From Salinicola tamaricis (GTDB lineage: Bacteria > Pseudomonadota > Gammaproteobacteria > Pseudomonadales > Halomonadaceae), in the NCBI RefSeq assembly GCF_003006155.1, contig NZ_CP023559.1, positions 3,906,001 through 3,970,000 on the forward strand: 64,000 nucleotides of DNA, in the 5' to 3' direction. Positions 43,880-53,176 of the stretch are shown piece by piece. The notes under the pieces are model-generated. The model searched no databases and was not told where the DNA came from. It saw only the letters and a list, made by a program, of their open reading frames with translations. How positions within the stretch are numbered: the first letter of the stretch is position 1; each line of letters opens with the position of its first letter. A program made the translations under genes and the position numbers.

Positions 43880-45385
43880 TCAGGGGGTGGCAGGCAGGTA
43901 GCGATGGCGCACATTGGACATGTGCTGGAGGATGCGCACCACCTGGCAGCTATAGCCGAACTCGTTGTCGTACCAGACATAGAGTACCGCATGCTTGTCA
44001 TTGGCGATGGTCGCCTTGGCGTCGATCACCCCGGCATGGCGGTTGCCGACGAAATCCGACGACACCACCTCGGGTGAGTCGACGTAGTCGATCTGCTTGT
44101 GCATCGGCGAGTGCAGCGCGGTCTGGCGCAGGTAGGCGTTGAGGGCCTCGCGCTCGGTGCCCCGATCCAGCGTCAGATTGAGAATCGCCATCGAGACGTT
44201 GGGCGTGGGCACGCGGATCGCGTTGCCGGTGAGCTTGCCGGAGAGCTCGGGCAGCGCCTTGGCCACCGCTTTTGCCGCGCCGGTTTCGGTCAGCACCATG
44301 TTGAGCGGTGCGCTGCGCCCGCGGCGATCGCCCTTATGGTAATTGTCGATCAGGTTCTGGTCGTTGGTGTAGGAGTGCACCGTCTCGACGTGGCCGTGGA
44401 CGATACCGAACTCGTCCATCGCCTTGAGCACCGGCACGATCGCATTGGTAGTGCACGAGGCGGCCGAGACGATGCGGTCATCGTCGCCGATCGTGGTGTG
44501 GTTGATGCCATGGACCACGTTCTTGAGATCGCCCTTGCCCGGTGCGGTCAGCAGCACCTTGGCCACGCCCTTGGCGGCCAGATGCTGGGAGAGCCCTTCA
44601 CGGTCCCGCCACTTGCCGGTGTTGTCGACCACGATGGCACGGTCGATTCCATAGGCGGTGTAGTCGATCTCGGCCGGGGAGTCGGCATAGATGACCTGGA
44701 TCACGTGGCCGTTGGCGATCAGCGCCTGGCGCTCGCGATCGATGTCGATCGAGCCCGAGAAAGGCCCGTGGACCGAGTCGCGACGCAGCAGACTGGCGCG
44801 CTTCTCGAGATCGTCACCGCTGCCGCGCACCACGATCGCCCGCAGCCGCAGCAGATTGCCCCCGCCAGCCTTCTCGATCATGATCCGCGCCAGAATGCGG
44901 CCGATACGACCAAAGCCGTAGAGCACCACGTCCTGGGGCTCGCCGCCCATACCGCTGGCATCGTGGCCGCCGATGATGTCGGCCAGCTCGCGCTGGGAGG
45001 AAGGCACGCACGTCAGACTCGCCGGCGTGCTTGAACGCCACCGCCAGGCGTCCGATGTCGATGTGCGCCGGCCCCAGGTCGAGCTCGGTCATGGCGCGCA
45101 CCAGGGCAGCGTGTCAGCCACCGTCAGCTCGGTCCCCTCGACCTTGCGCACATAGCGATGGTTCTTGAGAATGCGAGTCACCGAACGGTTGATCAGCGAA
45201 CGCCCGAACAGCGACGGGATCACGTTGTACTGGCGGTAGAGCTTGCCCAGCAGCGGGATCATCTCTTCCGCCTGCGCTTCGTTGTCCTGCCACTGTTGAA
45301 AAACGTGCTCAAGCTGTTGCTGACTCACGGCCGGTCTCTCTTCTGTGTCATCGTCGTCGATCGCCGGGGAGGCCCTTGGCGCCAC
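43880..45385 (-). CDS. glyceraldehyde-3-phosphate dehydrogenase, N-terminally extended type, two frameshifts
   Basis: A GAPDH of the ~480-500-residue type known from pseudomonads (PA3001 class), with ~130 extra N-terminal residues (AEEMIPLLGKLYRQYNVIPSLFGRSLINRSVTRILK...) before the normal fold. The Rossmann start is VVLYGFGRIGRILARIM, the catalytic cysteine is in VSAASCTTNAIVPVL, the catalytic histidine is in VETVHSYTNDQ, and the end has WYDNEFGYSCQVV. One C is missing near 45104-45107 and one C is extra near 45000-45004; correcting both gives 501 residues (VRAFLQRELADIIGG across the second point). The start could also be a GTG a few codons in. It is divergent from mfd across a HexR-like palindrome, which suggests sugar-dependent control. 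Confidence 0.9.
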
Positions 45386-45460
45386 CCCGGCTCGTCCAAA
45401 AACCCAAGCATTATCGGTAACCTACGAGACGCGCCGCAATCACTGCGTAGTCGCAAGCGT

Positions 45461-45475
45461 TGTAGTTTGACTACA
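45461..45475. promoter_or_regulatory. HexR-like operator between gap and mfd
   Basis: The sequence TGTAGTTTGACTACA is an inverted repeat (TGTAG / CTACA) with a 5-base centre. It agrees with the HexR consensus TGTARTTWWAYTACA at all but one position (G in place of a W). HexR represses glycolysis and Entner-Doudoroff genes, including gap in Pseudomonas, and is released by 2-keto-3-deoxy-6-phosphogluconate. The site is 76 bases upstream of the gap start. Confidence 0.72.
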
Positions 45476-45605
45476 GGCGGGCATGGCGGCGGCGGTCGCG
45501 TCCCGCTCGCGCTTGCCCCCTGCTATCATGAAGGACCGTCGCGCGGCGGCCGTCACCCAGCCCGGCCGTGCCAGTGTCTTCTTCCATTCCGCTAGCGAAA
45601 GGTCC

Positions 45606-48600
45606 ATGTCGCAATTCAGCCCTCTCTCGCCGCCACAACCCCAGGGCGTGCGTGAAACGATCTACTGCCAGCGCCCCCATGGCAGCGCGCTGGCGCTGAC
45701 CCTGGCGCGTCTGGCCGATGACGCACCGCTTTTGGTCATCACCCCCGACACGGCGGCGGCGCAGCGCCTGGAGAGCGCGCTGCGCTTCTACGCCCAGGTA
45801 CCGGTGATGCCCTTCCCGGACTGGGAGACCCTGCCCTACGACAGTTTCTCGCCACACCAGGATATCGTCTCCGCCCGTCTGCGCACGCTGCGTGAACTGC
45901 AGGAAGGCACTCGCGGCATCGTGCTGGTACCGATCAACACCCTGATGCAGCGCCTGCCGCCGCGGGAGTATGTGGCCGGCCGCGTGCTGACGCTGACCAC
46001 CGGCGAACGGCTCGACCGCGAAGGCTTTCGCGAGCGCCTGTCGCGCGCCGGCTACCGCGCGGTGGAGACGGTCTACGAGCCGGGCGAATACGCCATGCGC
46101 GGGGCACTGATCGATCTCTTCCCGATGGGCACCGAGGCGCCGTTGCGCATCGACCTGTTCGATGACGAGATCGACAGCCTGCGCCGTTTCGACCCCGACA
46201 CCCAGCGCTCCCAGGACAAGATCGAGCGGGTCGAACTGCTGCCGGCCCACGAATACTCGCTGTCGCGTTCCGCGATCGCCTGCTTTCGCGAGGGCTTCGA
46301 GACGCTGTTCGACGTCGACCCGCGCCAGTGCCCGCTCTATGTCGATGCCCTCAAGGGCATCCCCTCCCCTGGCCTCGAGCAGTATCTGCCCCTGTTCTTC
46401 GAGGAGACCGCGACGCTGTTCGAGCATCTCGATGCCGGCACCCGGGTCGCGTTGCTGCCCGAGACGTATGCCGCCGCCGAGAGTCACTGGCGCGCGATCG
46501 AGAGCCGCTATGAGAATCTCGGCGTCGACCCCACGCGGCCGCTGCTGCCGCCGGCGCGGGCGTTCGTCCCGGTGGCCGAGGTGTTCGCCGCGATCAAGCG
46601 CCATCCGCGGCTCGAGTTCGTCACTGCCGAGGACACCCGTAGCGCCGCTGTCAGCACCACCCAGGAACCGCCAGCGGTGGCGATCAACGCCCGCGCTCAG
46701 CAGCCGCTGGCTACCCTGGAGCAGTTTCTGGCCAGCCACCAGGACCTGCGCGTACTGTTCTTGGCCGAATCCCGCGGACGCCGCGAGGCGCTGGAAGAAG
46801 CGCTCGCGCCGCTGCACCTGAGCCTGCCCCACGTCGACGACTGGCACGCCTTCCGCGACGGCCGCATGCCCTACGCCATCGGCGAGGGCGGGCTCGACGA
46901 GGGCCTGTGGCTGGGCGACCCCGAGCTCGCGGTGATCACCGAGACCGAACTCTACGGCGAGGTGGTGCGCCAATCGCGGCGGCGCGCCAAGGCCACCGAC
47001 GACAACGAGCTGGCGGTGCGCCATCTGTCGGAGCTGCGCCCCGGCTCGCCGGTGGTCCACCAGCACCACGGCGTGGGCCGCTACCAGGGACTGGAAACCC
47101 TCACCGCCGGCGGCGTCGCGGCCGAGTTCCTGGCGCTCGAGTACGCCGGTGGCGCCAAGCTCTACGTACCGGTGGACAATCTACAGCTGATCTCGCGCTA
47201 CGCCGGCGCCAGCGACGAACTGGCCCCGCTGCACAAGCTCGGCTCCGACAGCTGGGACAAAGCCAAGCGCAAGGCCGCCGAGAAGGTTCGCGATACCGCC
47301 GCCGAGTTGCTCGACATCTACGCCCGGCGCGAGGCCCGAGAGGGCTTCGCCAGCGATATGCCCGGGGACGAGTACGCGCGCTTCGCTGCCAGCTTCCCGT
47401 TCGAGGAGACGCCTGATCAGCAGGCCGCGATCGAGGCGGTGATCCACGACATGACCGCCCCCAGGCCAATGGATCGGGTGGTGTGCGGCGATGTCGGCTT
47501 CGGCAAGACCGAGGTCGCCATGCGCGCCGCCTTCCTGGCGGTCAGCTCCGGACGCCAGGTGGTGGTCCTGGTGCCCACCACCCTGCTCGCCCAGCAGCAC
47601 TACGATAATTTCCGCGACCGCTTCGCCGACACCGCGGTGCAGATCGAGATGCTCTCGCGCTTCACCGGCGGCAAGGGCGAGAGCGACACCCTGGCACGTA
47701 TCGCCGAGGGGCGCGCCGATATCGTCATCGGCACCCACAAGCTGCTGTCGAAATCGATCAAGCTGCCCAATCTGGGGCTGATGATCATCGATGAGGAGCA
47801 CCGCTTCGGCGTAGCACAGAAGGAGCGTCTCAAGCAGCTGCGCGCCGAGGTCGATATCCTCACCCTCACCGCCACACCAATCCCGCGCACCCTCAACATG
47901 GCCATGAACGGCATCCGCGATCTTTCGATCATCGCCACGCCGCCGGCCCGCCGGCTCTCGGTCAAGACCTTCGTCCAGAACCGCAACGAGGCGGTGATCA
48001 AGGAGGCGCTACTGCGCGAGATCCTGCGTGGCGGCCAGGTCTACCTGCTGCACAACGAGGTACGCACCATCGAGGCCAGCGCCGACAAGATCCGCGAGCT
48101 GGTACCCGAAGCTCGGGTCGGCGTAGCCCACGGCCAGCTCCCCGAGCGGGCGCTGGAGCGGGTCATGTCGGATTTCTACCACAAGCGCTTCAATGTGCTG
48201 GTGTGCTCGACCATCATCGAGACCGGTATCGACGTTCCCAGCGCCAATACCATCATCATCGAGCGCGCCGACAAGTTCGGCCTGGCCCAGCTGCACCAGC
48301 TACGCGGGCGGGTCGGGCGCAGTCACCATCAGGCTTACGCCTATCTGTTGACCCCACCGCCCAAGGCGATGACCAAGGATGCAATCAAGCGTCTGGAAGC
48401 GATCGCCCAGAGCGATGACCTGGGGGCCGGCTTCACCCTGGCCAGCCACGACATGGAGATTCGCGGTGCCGGCGAGCTGCTCGGCGACGAGCAGAGCGGC
48501 CAGATGGAGACGGTCGGCTACAGTCTCTACATGCAGATGCTGGACCGCGCCGTGAAGGCGATCCGCGCCGGCAAGACGCCCAATATCGAGGCCCCGCTCG

Positions 48601-49055
48601 ACGAAGGCACCGAGATCAGCCTCAATCTACCGGCACTGATCCCCGACGACTACCTGCCCGACATCCAGCAGCGTCTGATCATGTACAAGCGCATCTCCAG
48701 CGCCGCCGACGAAGGCGAACTCAAGGAGCTGCAGGTGGAGATGATCGACCGTTTCGGCCTGCTGCCGGGGCCGCTGAAGACGCTGTTCCGCCAGACCCGG
48801 CTGCGCCAGCGCGCCGAGCGCCTGGGGATCGCACGGCTCGAGGCCGGACCCGAGCGCGGCCGGGTGATCTTCGGCGCCGACCCACAGGTCGACCCGATGA
48901 CGCTGGTCGAGCTGATCCAGCGCCACCCGAACGAGTATCGCCTGGACGGCGCCGACACCCTGCGCTTCAGCGCCGAGATGGAGCAGGCGGAGGCGCGCCT
49001 GGCCCGGGTAGACGCCCTGCTGGATATCCTGAATCGCAAGGCCAAGGCGGCCTGA
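45606..49055 (+). CDS. mfd: transcription-repair coupling factor
   Basis: Removes RNA polymerase stalled at DNA damage and recruits UvrA. The 1149-residue protein has the UvrB-like N-terminal module (FPDWETLPYDSFSPHQDIVSARL), the CarD-like RNA polymerase-interacting domain (GSPVVHQHHGVGRYQGLETL), and an SF2 motor: Walker A CGDVGFGKTEVAMRAAF, DEEH (MIIDEEHRFGV), TATPIPRTLNMA, and the RecG-like TRG motif region (QLRGRVGRSHHQAYAYLL). Start ATG 45606 gives MSQFSPLSPPQPQGV; the frame extends 41 codons further upstream across the HexR-like site without similarity. The frame is intact. Confidence 0.96.
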   Translation: MSQFSPLSPPQPQGVRETIYCQRPHGSALALTLARLADDAPLLVITPDTAAAQRLESALRFYAQVPVMPFPDWETLPYDSFSPHQDIVSARLRTLRELQEGTRGIVLVPINTLMQRLPPREYVAGRVLTLTTGERLDREGFRERLSRAGYRAVETVYEPGEYAMRGALIDLFPMGTEAPLRIDLFDDEIDSLRRFDPDTQRSQDKIERVELLPAHEYSLSRSAIACFREGFETLFDVDPRQCPLYVDALKGIPSPGLEQYLPLFFEETATLFEHLDAGTRVALLPETYAAAESHWRAIESRYENLGVDPTRPLLPPARAFVPVAEVFAAIKRHPRLEFVTAEDTRSAAVSTTQEPPAVAINARAQQPLATLEQFLASHQDLRVLFLAESRGRREALEEALAPLHLSLPHVDDWHAFRDGRMPYAIGEGGLDEGLWLGDPELAVITETELYGEVVRQSRRRAKATDDNELAVRHLSELRPGSPVVHQHHGVGRYQGLETLTAGGVAAEFLALEYAGGAKLYVPVDNLQLISRYAGASDELAPLHKLGSDSWDKAKRKAAEKVRDTAAELLDIYARREAREGFASDMPGDEYARFAASFPFEETPDQQAAIEAVIHDMTAPRPMDRVVCGDVGFGKTEVAMRAAFLAVSSGRQVVVLVPTTLLAQQHYDNFRDRFADTAVQIEMLSRFTGGKGESDTLARIAEGRADIVIGTHKLLSKSIKLPNLGLMIIDEEHRFGVAQKERLKQLRAEVDILTLTATPIPRTLNMAMNGIRDLSIIATPPARRLSVKTFVQNRNEAVIKEALLREILRGGQVYLLHNEVRTIEASADKIRELVPEARVGVAHGQLPERALERVMSDFYHKRFNVLVCSTIIETGIDVPSANTIIIERADKFGLAQLHQLRGRVGRSHHQAYAYLLTPPPKAMTKDAIKRLEAIAQSDDLGAGFTLASHDMEIRGAGELLGDEQSGQMETVGYSLYMQMLDRAVKAIRAGKTPNIEAPLDEGTEISLNLPALIPDDYLPDIQQRLIMYKRISSAADEGELKELQVEMIDRFGLLPGPLKTLFRQTRLRQRAERLGIARLEAGPERGRVIFGADPQVDPMTLVELIQRHPNEYRLDGADTLRFSAEMEQAEARLARVDALLDILNRKAKAA

Positions 49056-49059
49056 AAGT

Positions 49060-49192
49060 GTGTTTACAAAATGTCTGCGCTCGACAATACGGCGTTGAAA
49101 TCGACCTCAAAATACTCATTTACCTCGTGTAAACTCCGTTTTTTCGGTCGATTTCGCCTTGTCTTGCCTTCGCTCGTCGAATTTGTAAACAC
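49060..49192. repeat. inverted repeat pair downstream of mfd
   Basis: GTGTTTACAAA at 49060-49070 is the exact reverse complement of TTTGTAAACAC at 49182-49192; a related GTGTAAAC lies between them near 49125-49132, preceded by ATTTAC. The region is AT-rich relative to its surroundings and carries no gene. The arms are 111 bases apart, too far for a simple terminator. Confidence 0.6.
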
Positions 49193-49213
49193 CCTTTGAG
49201 ATCGGATTGGCGC

Positions 49214-49239
49214 CGCACTCCCCACTGGCGGGGAGTGCG
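49214..49239. terminator. hairpin between mfd and the metallophosphoesterase gene
   Basis: A GC-rich 9-base-pair or longer stem (GCACTCCCC / GGGGAGTGC) with a short loop, immediately after the metallophosphoesterase stop and between two converging genes. No T run follows on either strand, so its termination efficiency is uncertain. Confidence 0.5.
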
Positions 49240-49252
49240 GGCGGTCTCAGCC

Positions 49253-50377
49253 TCAGTCGGCGCGCTGCAGCCGAATCAGGGTAATCTCGGCGGGGGCGCC
49301 GAAGCGCATCGGCGGCCCCCAGTAGCCGGTGCCACGGCTGGTATAGACCCACATTCGCCCCTCGCGGCCGAGCCCAGCCAGAAAGCGATTGGCGCGCCGC
49401 GCCGCCAGGCTCCAGGGCCACAGCTGGCCGCCATGAGTGTGCCCGGAGAGCTGCAGATCGAAGCCGGCGCGGGCCGCCGCCGGGGCCGAATTGGGCTGGT
49501 GCGCCAGCAGCACCCGCGGCACCGCCTCGGGCAGGCCGGCGGCCGCGCGCTCAGGGTCGCTGCGGTGAGCCGCCACATAGTGCCCGGCGGTGAGATCGGT
49601 GATCCCTGCCACCGCCAGCTGCGCGCCATCGTGGGTGATCAGGGTGGCGGCGTTGATCAACACCTCCAGCCCCAACTGCTCGAAGGCCCGAGTCCAGGCC
49701 TCTGCCTCGCTGTAGTACTCGTGATTGCCAGTGACGCAGAAGACCCCGTGGCGCGCCGCGAGCTCGCGCAGCGGCGCCAGCTCCGGCCCCAGTTCCTCGA
49801 CCCGGCCATCGGTCAGATCACCGGTGATCGCCACCAGATCCGGCGCCAGCGCATTGGCCCGGGCCACGTAGCGCGCCAGCTGGCGCCGCTTGATGGTCGG
49901 GCCGACGTGCAGATCGCTCAGCTGGACGATACGCAGACCGACCAGCGCCGGCGGCAACCCTGCCAGCGGTACGCTCACCTCGACCACCCGCGGCACCCGG
50001 CGTGCCTGCCACAACGCATACAGGCTCAACCCCAGGGTCGCCGCCAGCACACCCCAGGCGCTGGCTGGGCGCCATGCCTCCGGTGACTGCGGCGTCAGCA
50101 CAAGCACCAGTAGCAGCAGATCCCGCGCCAGGGTAAGTACCAGCAGAAACGAGAAGGCACCGGTCATCAGCGAGATCGGCCAGGCGAACCAGCGCCCGTT
50201 GAGCCAGCTCACCCGCAGCACCCAGGGCAGCGTCAGCGCGCTCAGCGCCAGATAACCCCACGCCAGCGCCGTGCCCGGCAGCGAGAGATCGAGATCCGAC
50301 AGCAGCCGCCAGCCGATGTAGGCATGCAGCAGCACGAGCCAGAAACGCAGACGCAGGACGAAGCGGGATCGGGGCAA
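49253..50377 (-). CDS. membrane-anchored metallophosphoesterase (YaeI/YkuE type)
   Basis: A 374-residue protein with four hydrophobic segments in its first ~125 residues and a C-terminal calcineurin-like phosphoesterase domain. The metal-binding motifs are visible: IVQLSDLHVG, ITGDLTDG, VTGNHEYY and LSGHTHGGQLWPW, followed by YTSRGTGYWGPPMRFGAPAEI, a pattern typical of the group acting on lipid-linked or UDP-linked phosphates. The substrate is not evident. It is convergent with mfd and divergent from the glutamate-synthase-like gene. The frame is intact. Confidence 0.88.
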   Translation of the reverse strand: MPRSRFVLRLRFWLVLLHAYIGWRLLSDLDLSLPGTALAWGYLALSALTLPWVLRVSWLNGRWFAWPISLMTGAFSFLLVLTLARDLLLLVLVLTPQSPEAWRPASAWGVLAATLGLSLYALWQARRVPRVVEVSVPLAGLPPALVGLRIVQLSDLHVGPTIKRRQLARYVARANALAPDLVAITGDLTDGRVEELGPELAPLRELAARHGVFCVTGNHEYYSEAEAWTRAFEQLGLEVLINAATLITHDGAQLAVAGITDLTAGHYVAAHRSDPERAAAGLPEAVPRVLLAHQPNSAPAAARAGFDLQLSGHTHGGQLWPWSLAARRANRFLAGLGREGRMWVYTSRGTGYWGPPMRFGAPAEITLIRLQRAD

Positions 50378-50504
50378 GTGGAATCCTTCTAGCGCAGTGG
50401 TGATGTCAATGGTGGTCTGGTTAGCCGCTGGAGCGCGCTTTCGCTATCCTTGCCCCCTTCGCGGACGCCATCGCGACCGCCATGAGCCAGGAGCCGATGT
50501 TCGC

Positions 50505-52160
50505 ATGATCTACGCCAAGGGTCTCTCCCGCATTCCCCTACGCAACGCCGCCTTCGTCGCCACGCTGGCGCTGCTGGGCGTATCGCTGATCGGCCTGGGG
50601 TTCTCGCCGCAGTGGCTGTGGGGTGTGGCGACCTTCGGCGCGCTGGCGCTGCTGGGTGTTCACGACGTACGCCAGCGGCGACGCACGATCAGCCGCAACT
50701 ATCCCATTCTGGCGCACTTCCGCTATATCCTGGAGTCGATCGGCCCCGAGATCCGTCAGTACTTCATCCAGTCCGATCTCGACGAGCGCCCTTTCTCCCG
50801 CGAGCAGCGGGCGGTGATCTACCAGCGCGCCAAGAACGAAAGCGACAAGAAACCGTTCGGTTCGCTGCTCGACATGTATAGCCCGGGGCACGAGTGGGTC
50901 AACCACTCGCTGCGCCCCACTCACATCAGCGATCACGACTTTCGCGTCAACATCGGCGGCAGCCTGTGTCGCCAGCCGTACGCCGCCAGCGTGTTCAACA
51001 TTTCGGCCATGAGCTTCGGCTCGCTTTCGGCCAATGCCATCGAAGCGCTCAACGCCGGCGCGCACAAGGGTGGCTTCTACCACGACACCGGGGAAGGCTC
51101 GATCTCGCGCTACCACCGTATCCACGGTGGCGACCTGGTGTGGGAGATCGGCTCGGGCTACTTCGGCTGCCGCCACGCGGATGGCAGTTTCAACCCCGAG
51201 CGCTTCGCCGCCAACGCCCGCGAGCCGCAGGTCAAGATGATCGAGATCAAGCTCTCCCAGGGTGCCAAACCCGGCCATGGCGGCATCCTGCCGGCCGCCA
51301 AGGTGACCGCAGAGATCGCTGAGGCGCGCGAAGTGCCGATGGGTCAGGACGTGGTCTCGCCGGCAGCCCACAGCGCCTTTTCGACCCCACTGGAGCTGAT
51401 GACGTTCATCGATCAGTTGCGCGAGCTCTCCGGCGGCAAGCCGGTGGGCTTCAAGCTCGCCATCGGCCATCCCTGGGAGTGGTTCGCGATCGTCAAGGCG
51501 ATGCTCGAAAGCGGCCAGCGCCCCGACTTCATCGTCGTCGATGGTGGCGAGGGAGGCACCGGCGCCGCGCCGCTGGAGTTCATCAACCGCCTCGGCGTCC
51601 CCATGACCGAAGCGCTGATGCTGGTCCACAACACCCTGGTCGGGGTCGGCCTGCGCGAGGAGATCCGCATCGGTGCCGCCGGCAAGATCACCTCCGCCTT
51701 CAATATCGCCCGCACCCTGGCACTCGGCGCGGACTGGTGCAACTCGGCGCGCGGGTTCATGTTCTCGCTGGGCTGCATCCAGGCGCTCAACTGCCACTCG
51801 GACAAGTGCCCCAGCGGTGTGGCGACCCAGGACCCGCGGCGTGGCCATCACCTGGACGTGGCCGACAAGCGTGAGCGGGTCTATCACTTCCATCGCAACA
51901 CCCTCGCCGCGCTGGCCGAGATGCTCGCCGCAGCGGGCCTGGAACACCCCAGCGAGCTAGGGCCGGAGCACATCATCCGCCGGGTCTCCAGCGACGAGAT
52001 CCAGTCCTACGACCGCCTGTTCAGCTTCCTCGCCCCGGGTCAGCTGCTCGACGGCGAAAGCGAACACACGGTGTTCAAGCAGTACTGGCACCTGGCCCGC
52101 GCCGACTCCTTCGCCCCGCCGCCGGCGGTGGCCGAGCTGCGCGCCACCAAGCTGCGCTAG
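50505..52160 (+). CDS. FMN-binding glutamate synthase family protein
   Basis: A 551-residue protein with two N-terminal membrane-type segments (AFVATLALLGVSLIGLGF and WLWGVATFGALALLGV) and a large glutamate-synthase FMN domain. Visible are FNISAMSFGSLSANAIEALNAGAHKGGFYHDTGEGSISRYH in family order, KPGHGGILPAAKVTAEIAEAR, the FMN-phosphate region VVDGGEGGTGAAPLEF, and the cysteines of the iron-sulphur-type CIQALNCHSDKCPSG. It lacks the amidotransferase domain, so it is not a complete GltB; the electron donor and substrate are unknown. Start ATG 50505 (MIYAKGLSRIP); the frame continues upstream without similarity. Confidence 0.87.
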   Translation: MIYAKGLSRIPLRNAAFVATLALLGVSLIGLGFSPQWLWGVATFGALALLGVHDVRQRRRTISRNYPILAHFRYILESIGPEIRQYFIQSDLDERPFSREQRAVIYQRAKNESDKKPFGSLLDMYSPGHEWVNHSLRPTHISDHDFRVNIGGSLCRQPYAASVFNISAMSFGSLSANAIEALNAGAHKGGFYHDTGEGSISRYHRIHGGDLVWEIGSGYFGCRHADGSFNPERFAANAREPQVKMIEIKLSQGAKPGHGGILPAAKVTAEIAEAREVPMGQDVVSPAAHSAFSTPLELMTFIDQLRELSGGKPVGFKLAIGHPWEWFAIVKAMLESGQRPDFIVVDGGEGGTGAAPLEFINRLGVPMTEALMLVHNTLVGVGLREEIRIGAAGKITSAFNIARTLALGADWCNSARGFMFSLGCIQALNCHSDKCPSGVATQDPRRGHHLDVADKRERVYHFHRNTLAALAEMLAAAGLEHPSELGPEHIIRRVSSDEIQSYDRLFSFLAPGQLLDGESEHTVFKQYWHLARADSFAPPPAVAELRATKLR

Positions 52161-52307
52161 CCGCCAACGCGCAACGCCGGACGCTGACCCGCGACCCCCG
52201 GTCGCGGGCGACCCGGCCACGGCGGCAGCTCATCGGGACGCGCCACGCGCTATACTGCGCGCCCACGCCTGACACGTATCCACGCACGCATTCCACTAGG
52301 AGTCTTC

Positions 52308-52478
52308 ATGTCGACGGCCGATATCGCCTGGATCATCTCGACGCTGGCGATGACCATCGCCTTTGCCACCTTCTTCGTCTTCAGCGCCACCCGCAGACGC
52401 GGCCTGCTGGTCGTGACCCTGGTGCTGGCAGGTGTCGCCATCTGCGCCGGCCTGACCGCCGGTCTGGGCCTGCTGTAG
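52308..52478 (+). CDS. small two-helix membrane protein
   Basis: A 56-codon reading frame from ATG 52308 to TAG 52476-52478, preceded by AGGAG at 6 bases. It encodes MSTADIAWIISTLAMTIAFA... with two hydrophobic segments (residues ~6-26 and ~33-55) joined by a basic TRRRR-like turn (ATRRRG). It lies 147 bases after the glutamate-synthase-like gene in the same direction. I do not recognise a family. The clear ribosome-binding site, hydrophobic pattern and basic loop make it a credible gene. Confidence 0.6.
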   Translation: MSTADIAWIISTLAMTIAFATFFVFSATRRRGLLVVTLVLAGVAICAGLTAGLGLL

Positions 52479-52712
52479 TCAGCGGGGCGTCAGCGGTTGT
52501 CGAGAGCGGCTGTCTTGAGCAACTGTCGTGAAAGATCGCACGACACGCCGCGACTGGGCGACGCGACAGCATCCCGGCCGGTAGCGCACGAAGCAGACGA
52601 TGGACGTCTGAATAGAGGGTGAGAGGCGTCTTGAGCTAGGGTTAGAGGCGCCTGAAGACGAAGAAAAAGACGTCTGACGGCGGGGGCGCCATGCTCGGAC
52701 ACGGCGCCGGGG

Positions 52713-52733
52713 GGCCGCCGCGGTGCGGCGGCC
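52713..52733. terminator. GC hairpin downstream of the 79-residue hypothetical
   Basis: A perfect 9-base-pair stem GGCCGCCGC / GCGGCGGCC with a 3-base loop, 5 bases after the stop of the minus-strand gene. No T run follows. The rest of 52479-52712 holds nothing I can assign. Confidence 0.45.
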
Positions 52734-52738
52734 AGTAT

Positions 52739-52978
52739 TCAGTGAACCGTTGCCGGCGTCTGCGGCGCCTCCTCCTCTTCGCCATCCCACAGATGGGTCC
52801 GGGTGATGGCGTGGTCGAGCATCTCTCGCGCCACGTCGAAGCGGCTGCGGCGCAGCAGCTCTAGCGCCTCCTCGGAGAATCGAATGCTCACCAGCGGTTC
52901 GCCGCTCGCCTCCGCCGGTCGCAGCACCACCTCGCCGTCGGCGAGTTCGACGATTTCCAGAATGGCGGTATCAGACAC
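52739..52978 (-). CDS. conserved hypothetical protein next to topA
   Basis: A 79-residue acidic protein: VSDTAILEIVELADGEVVLRPAEASGEPLVSIRFSEEALELLRR in outline, then a C-terminal helix and an acidic EEEE tail. I place the start at GTG 52976-52978 because AGGAGAG precedes it at 5 bases; an in-frame ATG far upstream would overlap the topA-region terminator. Similar short proteins are found near topA in pseudomonads and Halomonas. No function can be assigned. Confidence 0.65.
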   Translation of the reverse strand: MSDTAILEIVELADGEVVLRPAEASGEPLVSIRFSEEALELLRRSRFDVAREMLDHAITRTHLWDGEEEEAPQTPATVH

Positions 52979-53105
52979 GGTCTCTCTCCTGTCACGGCGA
53001 TAACGACTACCCGCCCGCAACCCCACGCCACTCGGCAAGGTCACGGGCCAGGTATGTGTAAACGGCGCTCGCCCGAGGACTGCGGCGCAGCCGGGACGGC
53101 GCTCA

Positions 53106-53139
53106 ATAAAAAACGACCAGGGCACGGGCCCCGGTCGTC
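53106..53139 (-). terminator. terminator after the topA gene pair
   Basis: An imperfect GC stem (ACGACC / GGTCGT with an inner GGGC / GCCC) followed on the minus strand by GTTTTTTATT, 38 bases after the stop of the DUF6586-like gene. Confidence 0.85.
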
Positions 53140-53176
53140 GATCAGTGAATAAGGCTATCATGTCGGCCCAGGGCCG

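Noticed and set aside
45471..47069. A 532-codon open frame antisense to mfd
   Set aside because: High GC content makes long antisense frames common; mfd on the plus strand has all motifs, and this frame has none.
49116..49421. A 101-codon open frame across the mfd-phosphoesterase gap
   Set aside because: It overlaps the end of the metallophosphoesterase in another frame and has no similarity to anything I know.
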